Origin: Anadara kagoshimensis
Taxonomy: Eukaryota > Mollusca > Bivalvia > Arcoida > Arcidae
Length of the DNA: 64,000 nt
Assembly (NCBI GenBank): GCA_021292105.1
Contig: CM037863.1
Span: 8,582,085-8,646,084 of the forward strand
Direction of reading: 5' to 3'
In this document: positions 49,322 through 60,868 of the stretch, in pieces
Layout of the letters: every line of letters begins with the position of its first letter
Position numbering within the stretch: position 1 is the stretch's first letter
Made by a program: the position numbers and the translations under genes
The notes under the pieces: generated by a model
Told to the model about the DNA's origin: nothing
The model's database searches: none
Seen by the model: only the letters and a program-made list of their open reading frames with translations

Positions 49322-49530
49322 CGGTAGTTGACGTGTGCTAATTTTGAATGTTGTAGAACACAGTGTCGGAATCGCGCTCTACCAGAGCCTTAAATCTCAC
49401 CTTCAGAATTCTCCTTTGCATGTACACGCTCCCAGTTTCACAATTATTCTTAAATAAGATTTCCTTTAGCTTAAATCTGGCAAATTAAAACGATAATAAT
49501 TTAAGATATTCGTTGAGATTTTAAGGTGTT
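49322..49530. repeat. Segmental duplication block c, copy 2
   Basis: Partner of 38,880-39,080 (GTCGGAATCGCGCTCTA shared). Confidence 0.8.
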
Positions 49531-49919
49531 AATTAGAACATTGCTTCAATTTTGTAACATCTGGGGTTAGTTTTGACAAAAATATTTCAAGAATTCGATT
49601 CTCAAAATTTGCTAAATTTAAGTTAAGGGCAATCTTAGTTAAGAAATGGTTATGGAACATGTTTAATCACACTGGGGTCATTTTTCACTATATGTATCGA
49701 GGCATCAACAGTTTAATATGAAGTGAAATTGCAGAACTTTAAACGTACTCTTTCGTTTCCATGTGCTGATTTGAAATTTCTATTAAACACTCTTTAAATG
49801 GTAAACTGTTCCACTATCTTTATTTTATATTTAAAACCAAAACTGGTGTCCCGAAAATATAAGAAAATATAAGTTGGCTTTAATTGTGCATTATTGACAG
49901 AAATATATTTTCATCTTAA

Positions 49920-50096
49920 TTTAAAATTCCTCAGAAACAAAGGCATACACCCTCATGCTAAGCATTTTCTTAGCTAAATTTGGTAAAACACATTTTGGTC
50001 CTTACGGTATCTTTTCAACATCTTGAACATAATTTTGGTCCAAGCACTACTGATGAGGAATTGTATTTCGAAACGGCCGTCTAGTGCTGTAAAATT
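49920..50096 (-). repeat. ~180-bp arm repeat, copy 2
   Basis: Reverse complement of 48,788-48,965, ending CGGCCGTCTAGTGCTGTAAA. Confidence 0.8.
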
Positions 50097-50250
50097 AAAA
50101 CAGGTATAATATGTAATTATCTGAACTCAATGTGATACCATTTTTATTTTTCAAATCTTTTAATTAAAAAATCTTCTAGAGTTGTCTGTCTAGTAAACAA
50201 GTGTCCAAAATCTGTATAAAAAACTTCTGTATTTATAATTCGATGTAATC

Positions 50251-50497
50251 AAAAACAAACATACTAATCCATATCCGAATCACAATCCAGAAGCAAAGTA
50301 AAAACTTTGGAACTGACAAGTTAGGTTATACACGTGAACTTCCACCAAGGAAGTGAGGCTGGGTGCTCCGGAAGGGTAAGCACCTACTGTTAGCTAGCCA
50401 CAACCACAGCGTGTAATCAAAATTGTGTGAAAGAAACATGGAAGTATGGGACGTCAAATATATCAAGGACAATCCTGGACACAGAGACATAAAATCA
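50251..50497 (-). mobile_element. R1 retroelement 3' end
   Basis: AAACAAACATACTAATCCAT to AATCCTGGACACAGAGACAT, moderately diverged. Confidence 0.8.
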
Positions 50498-50884
50498 CTG
50501 TAATATTCTGATTTCGAATGATTACAGGATATCTACATCACAGAATCATACAATGTATATAGACAAATTAAAATTCAGTCGTACTATTTCAGACAATTTT
50601 TATTACCAAATCGTTTCAAATAACAGACTGATATAAAAACGTGTATTAGAAAACATAGACTCTTACAGACGTCTACGGGTACCAGTGATTAATAGAAAAA
50701 ATGCACATAATATTACAATGCACTAAACAAAAAATATCTATAGGCATACAACAATGACCTGTCTACTTCAGACCTGTGTCTCCTTTAATTGAAATAATTA
50801 AAACGGACAAGTACATTTTTGTACAGGGAATACAATTATATAGAGTGGAATAGACTTTCTATTGTATTTTTAAATTTGCTGCAA

Positions 50885-51085
50885 GTTACAATTTTAAATT
50901 CCACAAAAACAAAGGTATACTCCACCATAAGTCTTTCTTTAGCTTAATTTGGTAAAATATATTTTGGTCCTTTGGGTATCTTTTCAACATCTTGAAAAAA
51001 AGCCTTCGGTCCAAGCACTACAGATGAGAAATTAGATTTCACAACGCCTGTCTAGTGATGTAAAGTAAAACTGGTATAATATGTA
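50885..51085 (-). repeat. ~180-bp arm repeat, copy 3
   Basis: AACAAAGGTATACTCCACCA to GCCTGTCTAGTGATGTAAAG, same orientation as copy 2 and standing alone. Confidence 0.75.
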
Positions 51086-52050
51086 AATTAACATTTTTAT
51101 TGTGTATGTATTTACTGCGAATCTTACACTACCCATGCATCGGATGGGTCCTTCTATATGAATATTTCCAATGAAGGGTCAAGCAGACAGGTCAATGTTG
51201 TTTGACTATACCTGTGCGTTATACCATGAAAACAAGTTCTGACCAGAGACAATGGAAATGACCAGATACAATTGTAATACATTTTTGACAATGGTCCCTG
51301 ATATGAATCATTTATACAAATAAATAGGTTTTGAAACATGTTTGATGGACAAGGATGACAGCTTTTTGTGGAAACGAAATAGCTAAGCAACTTCGGTTTG
51401 ATTCAAGACAAGTTTGTCATGTACGTGAAAACAACCAACCTAAGATGTTCTTAGCATTGCAAGTTTATCAGCATATTTTGATTTTGTAATAGAAAGCTCA
51501 ACATATGACATATTTTTTAAAAACATGTATTTAATAAACAGCCAAATTAACAAGGACAAGAAATATCTTTTATAAGTCTTCAAAATTAAAGATATTTAAC
51601 GTTTATTTTTAATATTTTTTGCAATAAACCAAATCCATACATAGCAATCCATGCCCAAATCTCAATCCTGAAGCAAAGAAAAAACTTTGGAAACTGACAC
51701 ATTAGTTAAACATACATTCACGATTTACTGATATGTTAAAATTGAGTTTTACATATGTAAAAAAGCTGCGATTTGTGCATATGTAACATTATTTTTGGAT
51801 ATCTTAAAATAATTTAATATATGCAAAATTTTATTTATGGATATCCGAAAATGACTTATCCCTGGTTGAGTGGCATCTGTTTACCCTAATTTGTCAGTTT
51901 TTACTTTGTTTTTGGGATTGTGGTTTGGACATGAATTGGTATAGTTTGTTGTTTTTTTATTTATTAAACAGACTAACACCACCATTGGGAGTAATGATGA
52001 ATTCATTATTTTAAGTGGATTTTCAATTTCACATATGCGAGGTGTAATTT
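51086..52050. other. Non-coding stretch with two R1 3' tips
   Basis: R1 ends lie at about 51,629-51,720 (minus; ATCCATGCCCAAATCTCAAT) and 51,890-51,950 (plus; GGATTGTGGTTTGGACATGA), facing each other. The 78-codon frame at 51,154-51,390 has no support. Confidence 0.5.
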
Positions 52051-53336
52051 ATGAAAGCCTATTAAGCTCATGTATGAAAAAAAATAAAAGGCGTAATAAC
52101 GCGAAATAAAGGCGTAATAATGCGAAAAAAGGCATTACAACGCCTTTAGAAAGGCGTAATAACGCTAATTGAAAGGCGTTATAATGCGAAATAAAGGCGT
52201 AATAACACGAAATAAAGGCGTAATAACGCGAATTGAAAGGCGTTATAACGCGAAAAAAAAGGCGTTATAACACGAAATAAAGGCGTTATAACGCCTTTAG
52301 AAAGACGTAATAACGTGAATTGAAAGGCGTTAAAACGCCTTTAGAAAGGCGTAATAACGCGAATTGAAAGGCGTTATAACGCGAAATAAAGGCTTATTAA
52401 CGCGAAGTTAAGATGACTTCCATAATGATGTGGAGGTCCTGGGGTTTAATCTCAATCCCCCCCCCCCCACTTTAAATACATATTAAAAGTGTGTGTGTGG
52501 TGTGTGTGTGTGTGTGTGTGTGTGTGTTTCCTGCACATCTATATATAATGTAATAAGCTGTTTTATATGTATTTATTCTATGAAAATTAAAAAAAAACTG
52601 CACATCATCTGATCCTGCGCTGAAATGAACATACTATTTCAGTAAAACAGAAAGAAAGGTTTCTTTTCAATGGTAAAGTGTTGTTTGTTTCATAAAGAGT
52701 ATCATTTTATATATAGGGATGGAAATCTTTTTAAGTAATCTGAAATATAAACATTGATAAACATTGGCAACGTACACATGTCTATTTATTAAAAAGTTCC
52801 TGTCCAATTGTCAATCGCTAACTTTTAAGAATGATTAGATGACATTTGTGACATCTTAGTATGAATAGATCTGCAGTTGCCTTAAGCTATTCAAACTAAA
52901 ACCAATCTGTTTGTGGTGAGGGTTGTTAACATTCTCCAGGGAAGTGTATATATAGACAAAAAGGCATTATAACGCCTTTCACTTCGCGTTATTACGCCTT
53001 TTAATTCGCGTTATAATGCCTTTCTAAAGGCGTTATAACGCCTTTCAATTCGCGTTATAATGCCTTTATTTCGCCTTATAACGCCTTTTAGTTCGCGTTA
53101 TTACGCCTTTATTTCGCATTATAACGCCTTTCAATTTGCGTTACTACGCCTTTATTTCGCGTTATAACGCCTTTCAATTCGCATTACTACGCCTTTATTT
53201 CGCGTTATAACGCCTTTCAATTCGCGTTATTACGCCTTTCTAAAGGCATTATAACGCCTTTTTTCGCATTATAACGCTTTTATTTCGCGTTATTACGCCT
53301 TTTAATTTTTTTTTTATTCATGAGCTTAATAGGCTT
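52051..53336. repeat. 1.3-kb foldback with GGCGTTATAACGCC satellite arms
   Basis: Arms at about 52,051-52,410 and 52,955-53,336 are reverse complements of each other, starting AAGCCTATTAAGCTCATG. Each arm is an array of about 20-bp units (AAAGGCGTTATAACGCGAAT and variants with AATAA or CACG). Many units contain the 14-bp perfect palindrome GGCGTTATAACGCC. The ~545-bp loop holds a 13-C run and a (GT)n tract. This is the structure of a foldback transposon; no protein is encoded. Confidence 0.9.
52457..52527. repeat. Poly-C and (GT)n tracts in the foldback loop
   Basis: C run at 52,457-52,469 and GT repeats at 52,489-52,527 with one break. Confidence 0.95.
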
Positions 53337-53379
53337 CCGTAGTAATTCATCCAGTTTAGAGGAGCATCATTTTTCTTAG

Positions 53380-54460
53380 CTTTTGACATTGTAATTTGAA
53401 CATTTACCGGTATGTCTGTGGTACTTATAGAGTTTGATTAGAACACTGACCAGTATGTCTGTGGTAACTTTGGATTATGATTTGGACATTGACTGGTATG
53501 TCTGTGGTACTTATAGAGTTGGATTAGAACACTGACCAGTATGTCTGTGGTAACTTTGGATTATGATTTAGACATTGACTGGTATGTTTGTGGTACTTAT
53601 AGAGTTTGATTAGAACACTGACCAGTATGTCTGTGGTAACTTTGGATTATGATTTGGACATTGACTGGTATGTCTGTGGTACTTATAGAGTTTGATTAGA
53701 ACACTGACCAGTATGTCTGTGGTAACTTTGGATTATGATTTGGACATTGACTGGTATGTCTGTGGTACTTATAGAGTTTGATTAGAACACTGACCAGTAT
53801 GTATGTGGTAACTTTGGATTATGATTTGGACATTGACTGGTATGTCTGTGGTACTTATAGAGTTTGATTAGAACACTGACCAGTATGTATGTGGTAACTT
53901 TGGATTATGATTTGGACATTGACTGGTATGTCTGTGGTACTTATAGAGTTTGATTAGAACACTGACCAGTATGTATGTGGTAACTTTGGATTATGATTTG
54001 GACATTGACTGGTATGTCTGTGGTACTTATAGAGTTTGATTAGAACACTGACCAGTATGTCTGTGGTAATTTTGGATTATGATTTGGACATTGACTGGTA
54101 TGTTTGTGGTACTTATAGAGTTTGATTAGAACACTGACCAGTATGTCTGTGGTAACTTTGGATTATGATTTGGACATTGACTGGTATGACTGTGGTACTT
54201 ATAGAGTTTGATTAGAACACTGACCAGTATGTCTGTGGTCACTTTGGATTATGATTTGGACATTGACTGGTATGTCTATTCTGATTTAAAAATTGACCAG
54301 TATGTTTGTGGATTATATTTGGGATTGTGATTTGATCATTGACCAGAATATTTGTGGTTGACTTTTGGCTTTGTGATTTGAACATGGATCAGTATGTCTT
54401 TGGTTAACTTCTTGGATTGTGATTTGATCATGGATTGGAATGTTTGAGTTTGATTTGGCA
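53380..54460 (+). repeat. 43/86-bp higher-order satellite, R1-3'-end-like
   Basis: About ten 86-bp units between 53,410 and 54,290, each made of two 43-bp monomers. One contains GGATTATGATTTGGACATTG and the other GAGTTTGATTAGAACACTGA; both end near AGTATGTCTGTGGT. Single diverged monomers flank both sides. The edge monomers (GGATTGTGATTTGATCATGG) resemble the R1 retroelement 3' terminus GGATTGTGATTCGGACATGG, suggesting amplification of that terminus. Confidence 0.9.
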
Positions 54461-55539
54461 AGAATGTATAATTAATATAATTTACATTTACTCTATGTAT
54501 AATATAATGGCAAAGATAGATAAAAGTCAGTTGAGACGGAAATCACAGCAAAAGAATATGTTTGCTATTGACAGTTCCTTGCATTAAATGGAACATCATT
54601 CAAAGGTGTACTAATTCAAACATGGTAAGTTATACAGCTTGAAAAAAAACCATTAAACATGTTTAAATCTGATTTTAAGTCAAATGATGAAAATTTAAAT
54701 TCAGCACATTAATTTTTAAGTGGTTTAAATAAATACTTTGTTGGCTATTTGTTTGAAATTGAAGCAACTTTCTCACCTACTTCCTTTAAGTTTACAAAAT
54801 GTTCATTTTGTAAATAGGTTTATCAAATACATATTAGTTACTTCCTACTTAAAGAAATCAACCTTCTTCTAATTTTTAAAAATTTCCTTAACGAGATTTT
54901 TTTAAATTAAACCCGTTCAGGTTATATTTCAGAAAGAGAAACTGCTTAGCTGTGCTATCAAAACGACTGCATCATCAGTCGCATTATTTTGCAATTGAAA
55001 AGTTAGAAAGACAACTCTTACTTAAAAACAATCATTCATGTTATAATATCAATATCATACTTAACAATTATGCAACATTTAAATAAATATATATGTTGGC
55101 ACAAATAAATAAATAAACATAATTAATTATACAAGAAAATCTTTATCCAAAACCATAAAAAATAGCCAATTATATCACAGCAGATATTTATAAATATAAA
55201 ATGATCAACGTAATACAAATTCTTGAAAATGTATACATAATCACTTGAATGCTTTAGGTATGCAAAAACAAATTTTATTTAAATGAAAAAACAGCAATTG
55301 CAACACTAACACTGCTAAAAATATAAAGATTTTATTAATGCCTGTCAAACAACAAGCAAGGTAAGTACAGCATTGTCTGCTGCAACAGGATAACGTAACC
55401 ATTTTTGCATCATGTTCTACTAAGCCCCTTTTCTTTTATATTTTAAATACAACTATGAACTATTAAAAAAGACATGCTAATCTAATATAAAACTGAAGCC
55501 TCATTATATAGAGTAATTTGCTTAAGCATGTTTCACTGT
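54461..55539. other. Non-coding stretch, nothing recognised
   Basis: AT-rich; no exon or repeat boundary seen. Confidence 0.5.
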
Positions 55540-56590
55540 AGAGACAGGTTGTGCCCCTATAGCAGATTTAACTGTACAGAAAAATGGTCATTATACAGGG
55601 CTGGTGCTGCTACATGGTCACAATCTAACGGGGCATCACTAAAGCAGATTTTACAGTAGGTGGTGCTGCTTCAGCAGGTTTCACTGTATAGACAAGTTGT
55701 GCTCATATATCAGGTTTAACTGTATACACAAGTGGCCATAATAGAGGTGGTGACACTACAGCAGGTTTTACTTCATAGGCAGGTGGTCATTATGAAGAGG
55801 TGGTGACACTATAGTAGGTTTTACTTTGTAAACAGGTGGTCATTATATTCAGGTGGTGTGCCTACAGCAGCTTTACTGTATAGACAGGTGGTCATTATAT
55901 AGAGGTGGTGTCACTATAGCAGGTTTTACTTTTTAAACAGGTGTGCATAATACAGAGGTGGTGTCATAATTGCACTATCTCTACATTATGGTAAGGACAC
56001 TGCAGCAGGTTTTACTTTATAGACAGGTGGTCATTATAAAAAGGTAGTGACACTATACCGGGTTTTACTTTATAGACAGGTGGTCATTATAAAGAGGTGG
56101 TGACACTATACTGGGTTTTACTTTATAAACAGGTGGTCATTATAAAGAGGTGGTGACACAATACTGGGTTTTACTTTATAGACAAGTGGTCATTATAAAG
56201 AGGTGGTGACACTATACCGGGTTTTACTTTATAGACAAGTGGTCATTATAAAGAGGTGGTGACACTATACCAGGTTTTACTTTATAGACAGGTGGTCATT
56301 ATAAAGAGGTGGTAACACTATACCAGGTTTTACTTTATAGACAGGTGGCCATTATAAAAAGGTGGTGACACTATACCGGGTTTTACTTTATAGACAGGTG
56401 GGCATAATGCAGAGGTGGTGTCACTAGCAGGTTAAACTGTATGACCACGTAATCATATTTAGGTGGTGTGCCTACAGCAGTTTTACTGTATAGACAGGTT
56501 AAATATATATCATACAAAAGTGTTGCTACTACAGCCAGTTTTACTTTATAGAATAGACAGGTGGGCACAATGAAGAGGTGGTGTCATAAT
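55540..56590. repeat. 53-bp minisatellite
   Basis: The core of about eight regular units at 55,990-56,400 has ACAGGTGGTCATTATAAAGA, then GGTGGTGACACTATACCGGG, then TTTTACTTTATAG, with looser units on each side. Successive GACAAGTGG starts at 56,181 and 56,234 give the 53-bp period. Related single phrases occur at 37.6-37.8 and 42.1-42.9 kb. Confidence 0.9.
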
Positions 56591-57694
56591 GGCATTATCT
56601 CTACATTTTGGTAAGGAATGCTGTTTCAGAGCTGCACAATCATGTATATATATATAATGGAAAAAGATATGTTAATTACTCAGTATATCAACATAGAAAT
56701 ATTTCTGGAAAAATGTCATAAAAATATAATTATCGTCATCAAAATATCAGCATTAATTCTTATTTATACATCTATAATATCTATCTACAAATCAAAAATC
56801 ATAAAAAAACACAGGTGAGCTGATAAAATCACTGCAAATTAGGGCTTTTTTACTTAAAAACTCCTCATGTGGACCCTGTTTGACCTTTCATTAGGAAAGT
56901 CCACCCTATACAGATAGTAGAATGTGAACAAAAGAGTGATTAGTATTCTCATTATGTATACAAAATTAACCTGTGATTCCTATAGATAAATGTAGTCGTC
57001 TGTGTTAAATATTTAAATTGAAGGGGTTAAAGGGACTGGTCAAAGTTGTCTAACTAAAACTATACATCAAAAATGAAAGAAAAGATGTGTGGTTCCTGGT
57101 GCATTAAACATGTTGAAATATGTTTCATGCCTCAAATTTATTTATAATTGGGAAATACAGTCAAGCACATAATTTATTAACAGACACTTTGTTACAGAAA
57201 TTAGAACATTTTACCTAAAACAATATATAATGTATTAAAATAAAATCCCTTGTAATTATACATCAAAAATGAAGGAAAAGAGTTTTGGGGTTGCTTGTGC
57301 ATTGAAATGTGTTTTATGCTTCAAATTTATTTATTTGGAGGGTGTACAGTCAGGCATACCATTTACTAACAGACACCCTTTTATACCAACTGGAACTGTT
57401 TACAACACTGCGGTACCCAGATGAAAAACAAAATTTGCCAAAAAAACAACAACAAAACAACAACAAAAAAACCGAAAAACAAATAAAAAACAAAACAAAT
57501 CATTTAACATGTATAATTTTCATGCTGTTAAATTTCTTTTTAAACTACTGAACATTAATGATGCTACCCAATGTTGAGAGCTATCAAAATTCCAAACTGT
57601 GTAAGGGATATTATAATACTCCTTATATACCATATAATATAAACAAGTCTTTCTTCAGCAGAAATGTAAATCGATCTCAAACAAGCAAATTCAG
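56591..57694. other. Non-coding stretch with a local duplication
   Basis: 57,055-57,220 and 57,258-57,395 are a diverged direct repeat (ACATCAAAAATGAAGGAAAA; CTTCAAATTTATTTATTTGG). A C/A-rich run AAACAACAACAAAACAACAA lies near 57,443. No gene is seen. Confidence 0.6.
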
Positions 57695-58265
57695 TGAGTT
57701 AGGATCCCCCGCCAGCAGGTTTTATTTAGGTGAATTAGGATCCCCCTCCAGCAGTTTCTTTTTTTTCCTGGTGAATTAGGATCCCCTGCCAGCATGTTCT
57801 TTTTATTCCATTAATTAGGATCCCCTGCCAGCAGCTTCTTTTTTTAGGTGAATTAGGATCCCCCACCAGCAGGTTCTTTTCTTCCCCAGTGAATTATGAT
57901 CCACTGCCAGCAGGTTTTTTTTCCAGTGAATTAGGATCCCCCGCCAGCAGCTTCTTTTTTTAGGTGAATTAGGATCTCCCACCAGCAGGTTTTTTTTTCG
58001 GTGAATTAGGATCCCCCGCCAGCAGGTTCTTTTCTTCCCCAGTGAATTAGGATCCCCTGCCAGCAGGTTCTTTTTTACGGTGAATTAGGATTCCCTGCCA
58101 GCAGGTTCTTTTTTACGGTGAATTAGGATCCCCTGCCAGCAGCTTTTTTTTTTAGGTGAACTAAGATCCCCCACCAGCAGGTATTTTAGGTGAGTTAGGA
58201 TACCCCGCCAGCAGCTTCTTTTCTTCCCCAGTGAATTAGGATCCTCCCCCATCAGGTGTGATTTG
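57695..58265. repeat. ~38-bp minisatellite with GGATCC
   Basis: About 15 units of GGTGAATTAGGATCCCCTGC, CAGCAGGTTC and a T run of variable length. Most keep GGATCC. Reading frames through it on both strands, including the 110-codon minus-strand frame to 58,417, are repeat artefacts. Confidence 0.93.
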
Positions 58266-59411
58266 CACGGACAGAAACTTGAATTCAATGCCCCCTTTTT
58301 CTTCCAAAGGCGAGGGATAATAAAACACGGAACACACCATGTAGTTGGAAGCTGATAGGGAAAATACAAGTTCAAATATAAGCATTTAATCATTACCAAC
58401 CTTGATATTGTATACACACACTGTCATAAAAAAAACCAAATGCTAATACCACTGCTCTATCGTTTTCTAATAGGGATGAGGTGGGAGTGGGGGTGGGGTG
58501 GGAGGTGTATAACTAAGCAAGTTATTTTGTGGATGGAATGGTCAGGGTGGGATTTGGGAGTGGTGGGTACAGGTGGGGGTTTATAATATGGAAAACTCCT
58601 AAATTTAAAAGACCTAGACATACATATTGGCACATGGAAACCTTGAGTATATTGATAAAAACCTTGAGAACTGTAAATATAATGATTATGCCTCAGGATT
58701 TTTCATAACTACAAGTCTCTGTATTATACATGGTAATATACACTGTCATTCATAACTTAACAAATTCATAATTGCCATCAGGGTGTACTTGTAAACATTA
58801 TAATCATCATATCAAAGTTTGTTTATACAATTGAAATATTGAAGTTCTTCCTGTACTGATAGTGATATCTTAACTTTACAATCTCAATGTACGTAATAAA
58901 AGTTGTTTATCTTGGAATTTTCTAAAATGGGGAGGGGGATATAGAAATTAGGGTAAATGATACATTCTAAATTAAACACACTATTTCACTCTGACCTTAT
59001 GCCAAAAGTACTGGCAATAAGACCAAACATCAAATTTTATGACACTTGGGCACTAACCAGCGGTTTCAATAGAAGCCAGCAACCAGCAAAACCTGTCGTC
59101 TACTTTGGTATTTCTACACTTTGTCTGGTGCCTACTTTCATTCATCAGTATTACATTTATATTCATTGTCTACTCCAGAAAACTTGTCGGCTACTTTAAA
59201 ATCTGTTGAAAGGGCTGCCCAATACTAATGACACTCGGATCAAACACCAAAACGCACGACACCTCAACCTAATGATTATAAAATTATAACACATATATTA
59301 TTTATGTGAATGTTTATTAACAAGTTTTGTAAGAGATCTATAATAAAATCAGTGAGACATTATAATGTAATTAACAGTATTTTATGTACATTCCTCAAAT
59401 TAATGAGAACA
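58266..59411. other. Non-coding stretch
   Basis: Only a G-rich cluster at 58,470-58,580 is notable. Confidence 0.5.
58482..58502 (+). other. G-quadruplex-forming motif
   Basis: Four G runs of at least three (GGGAGTGGGGGTGGGGTGGG) with loops of one to three bases satisfy the canonical quadruplex pattern. Confidence 0.7.
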
Positions 59412-59756
59412 ATGATACATTTGGCGGGAAACAGTATCAGGCCCGTATCGTGTAGGCAGGACAGTGAATTACCACACACTGTTCACATTTCTATGTTGAT
59501 TACGTCACTGATAACACCATTGACGTCACAATGTCTTCGGTTTTCCGGGAAGCATATTTCTTAAAAATTCATGCGTAAACAGTAAAAATTTATTTAGATC
59601 TTATAATTTAAGATTAAAATTATAAGATCTAGATACATGTTTTGATTGGTGTTATCAGTGACGTAATCAACAATGAAATGTGAACAGTCTGTGGCAATTC
59701 ACTGCCTCGCAGACACGAAGCGGTCCTGATACTGTTTCCCGCCATATGTATATCAT
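59412..59756. mobile_element. 345-bp palindromic foldback element
   Basis: Arms 59,412-59,519 and 59,648-59,756 are reverse complements with a few mismatches, opening ATGATACATTTGGCGGGAAA. The spacer contains a perfect CRE (TGACGTCA, 59,521-59,528) and a second hairpin at 59,595-59,632 (TAGATCTTATAATTT and its complement). No coding capacity. Confidence 0.88.
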
Positions 59757-60204
59757 TCTGGAATCATGGAGGAAACCCAATTATTTAGTGGAAAACGTCA
59801 ACCTGACAAACTTTATCACATTCTGGCCTACCTGGGATTTTAAACCTTTGAACCTTTTGATCACTTGATCACTAAGGTCCCCTGTGAGTAAAGGGATATC
59901 TTTATACCAAATTATTGAGACATACGGTCACACAATAAAGAATATAACTAGGTTATTTACAAATTCTAGCACTACAAACAATGACAAGATTTGTCTATAA
60001 CTTGCTTCAAAATCAGCAGTGTTCAATGTAGAAAAGAAAATAAATGCAGTCTATCTGGGCCAAGAAATGAAAAAGTATGGGCCAAATTTTCCAACAAGAG
60101 CACTGTTAAGTGGGGGACAAGGCATGCCCTTCACTGTCAAAACAAGCATATAATCGTGAGTCCACATGCAATAGACTCCTTTGAACACTTTGAAAGTGAA
60201 AAAT

Positions 60205-60395
60205 AAACAGGTCAGACTGCAAACTTTGTAGATCTGACTGAAAGGATAAAACGGGTTCGACAGGAAAGTCAACACCTCCCACTGCAAAGTTGAGAGGGTC
60301 TGAATGAAAAGTGACAGGTCTGACTGAAAAGTTAGCAGCTCTGATAGAAAAGTTAACAGGGTCTGACAGAAAAGTTAACAGGCATGACTGATGAA
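60205..60395. repeat. Degenerate ~28-bp tandem repeat
   Basis: Repeated GAAAAGTTAACAGGTCTGAC with variants such as GGTCTGAATGAAAAGTGAC, six to seven copies. Frames across it are artefacts. Confidence 0.8.
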
Positions 60396-60868
60396 CAGGC
60401 CTAAAGATCATACCCTGTGCAAACTTTGAACATGACTAAATCATGTGCAAAATAAAAAAGAAACACTAATATAAAAATCATGATCAATTCTTTACAAAAA
60501 TCACTAATGTACAATATATATACATTTGAATTCACATTCATATCTTAAAAACATGATATGGTTTATAAATACAACCCTATTTTCTAAATGACCTGTAAGT
60601 TTTTCCCATTGTTTAAAAATAATGAAGCATGCTGTTTTGATTGTCAAGGGGTAAAAGGGTAAATGACCATTCATATGCAAAAAAAACACTAGTGTAAAAC
60701 ATTTGATCATTTTACTTTTTGTTATATTCTTGCCCTATCAACATTAAGGTTTGCCAAAATAAAGTGAAATCAATGCAGTACAAGTAGTTGTGGAGAAACT
60801 GTAAAAACAAAACAAAACAAAGTGTAGCGATATTGCTACATGGTATAGTATGTACTATATACAGGTAA
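60396..60868. other. Non-coding stretch, nothing recognised
   Basis: No supported feature. Confidence 0.5.

Noticed and set aside
48788..50096. 1.3-kb transposon with ~180-bp TIRs
   Set aside because: The interior includes duplication block c that exists elsewhere without the arms, and a third arm is solitary.
58085..58417. 110-codon minus-strand frame
   Set aside because: Repeats with the 38-bp minisatellite and ends outside it without homology or splice sites.
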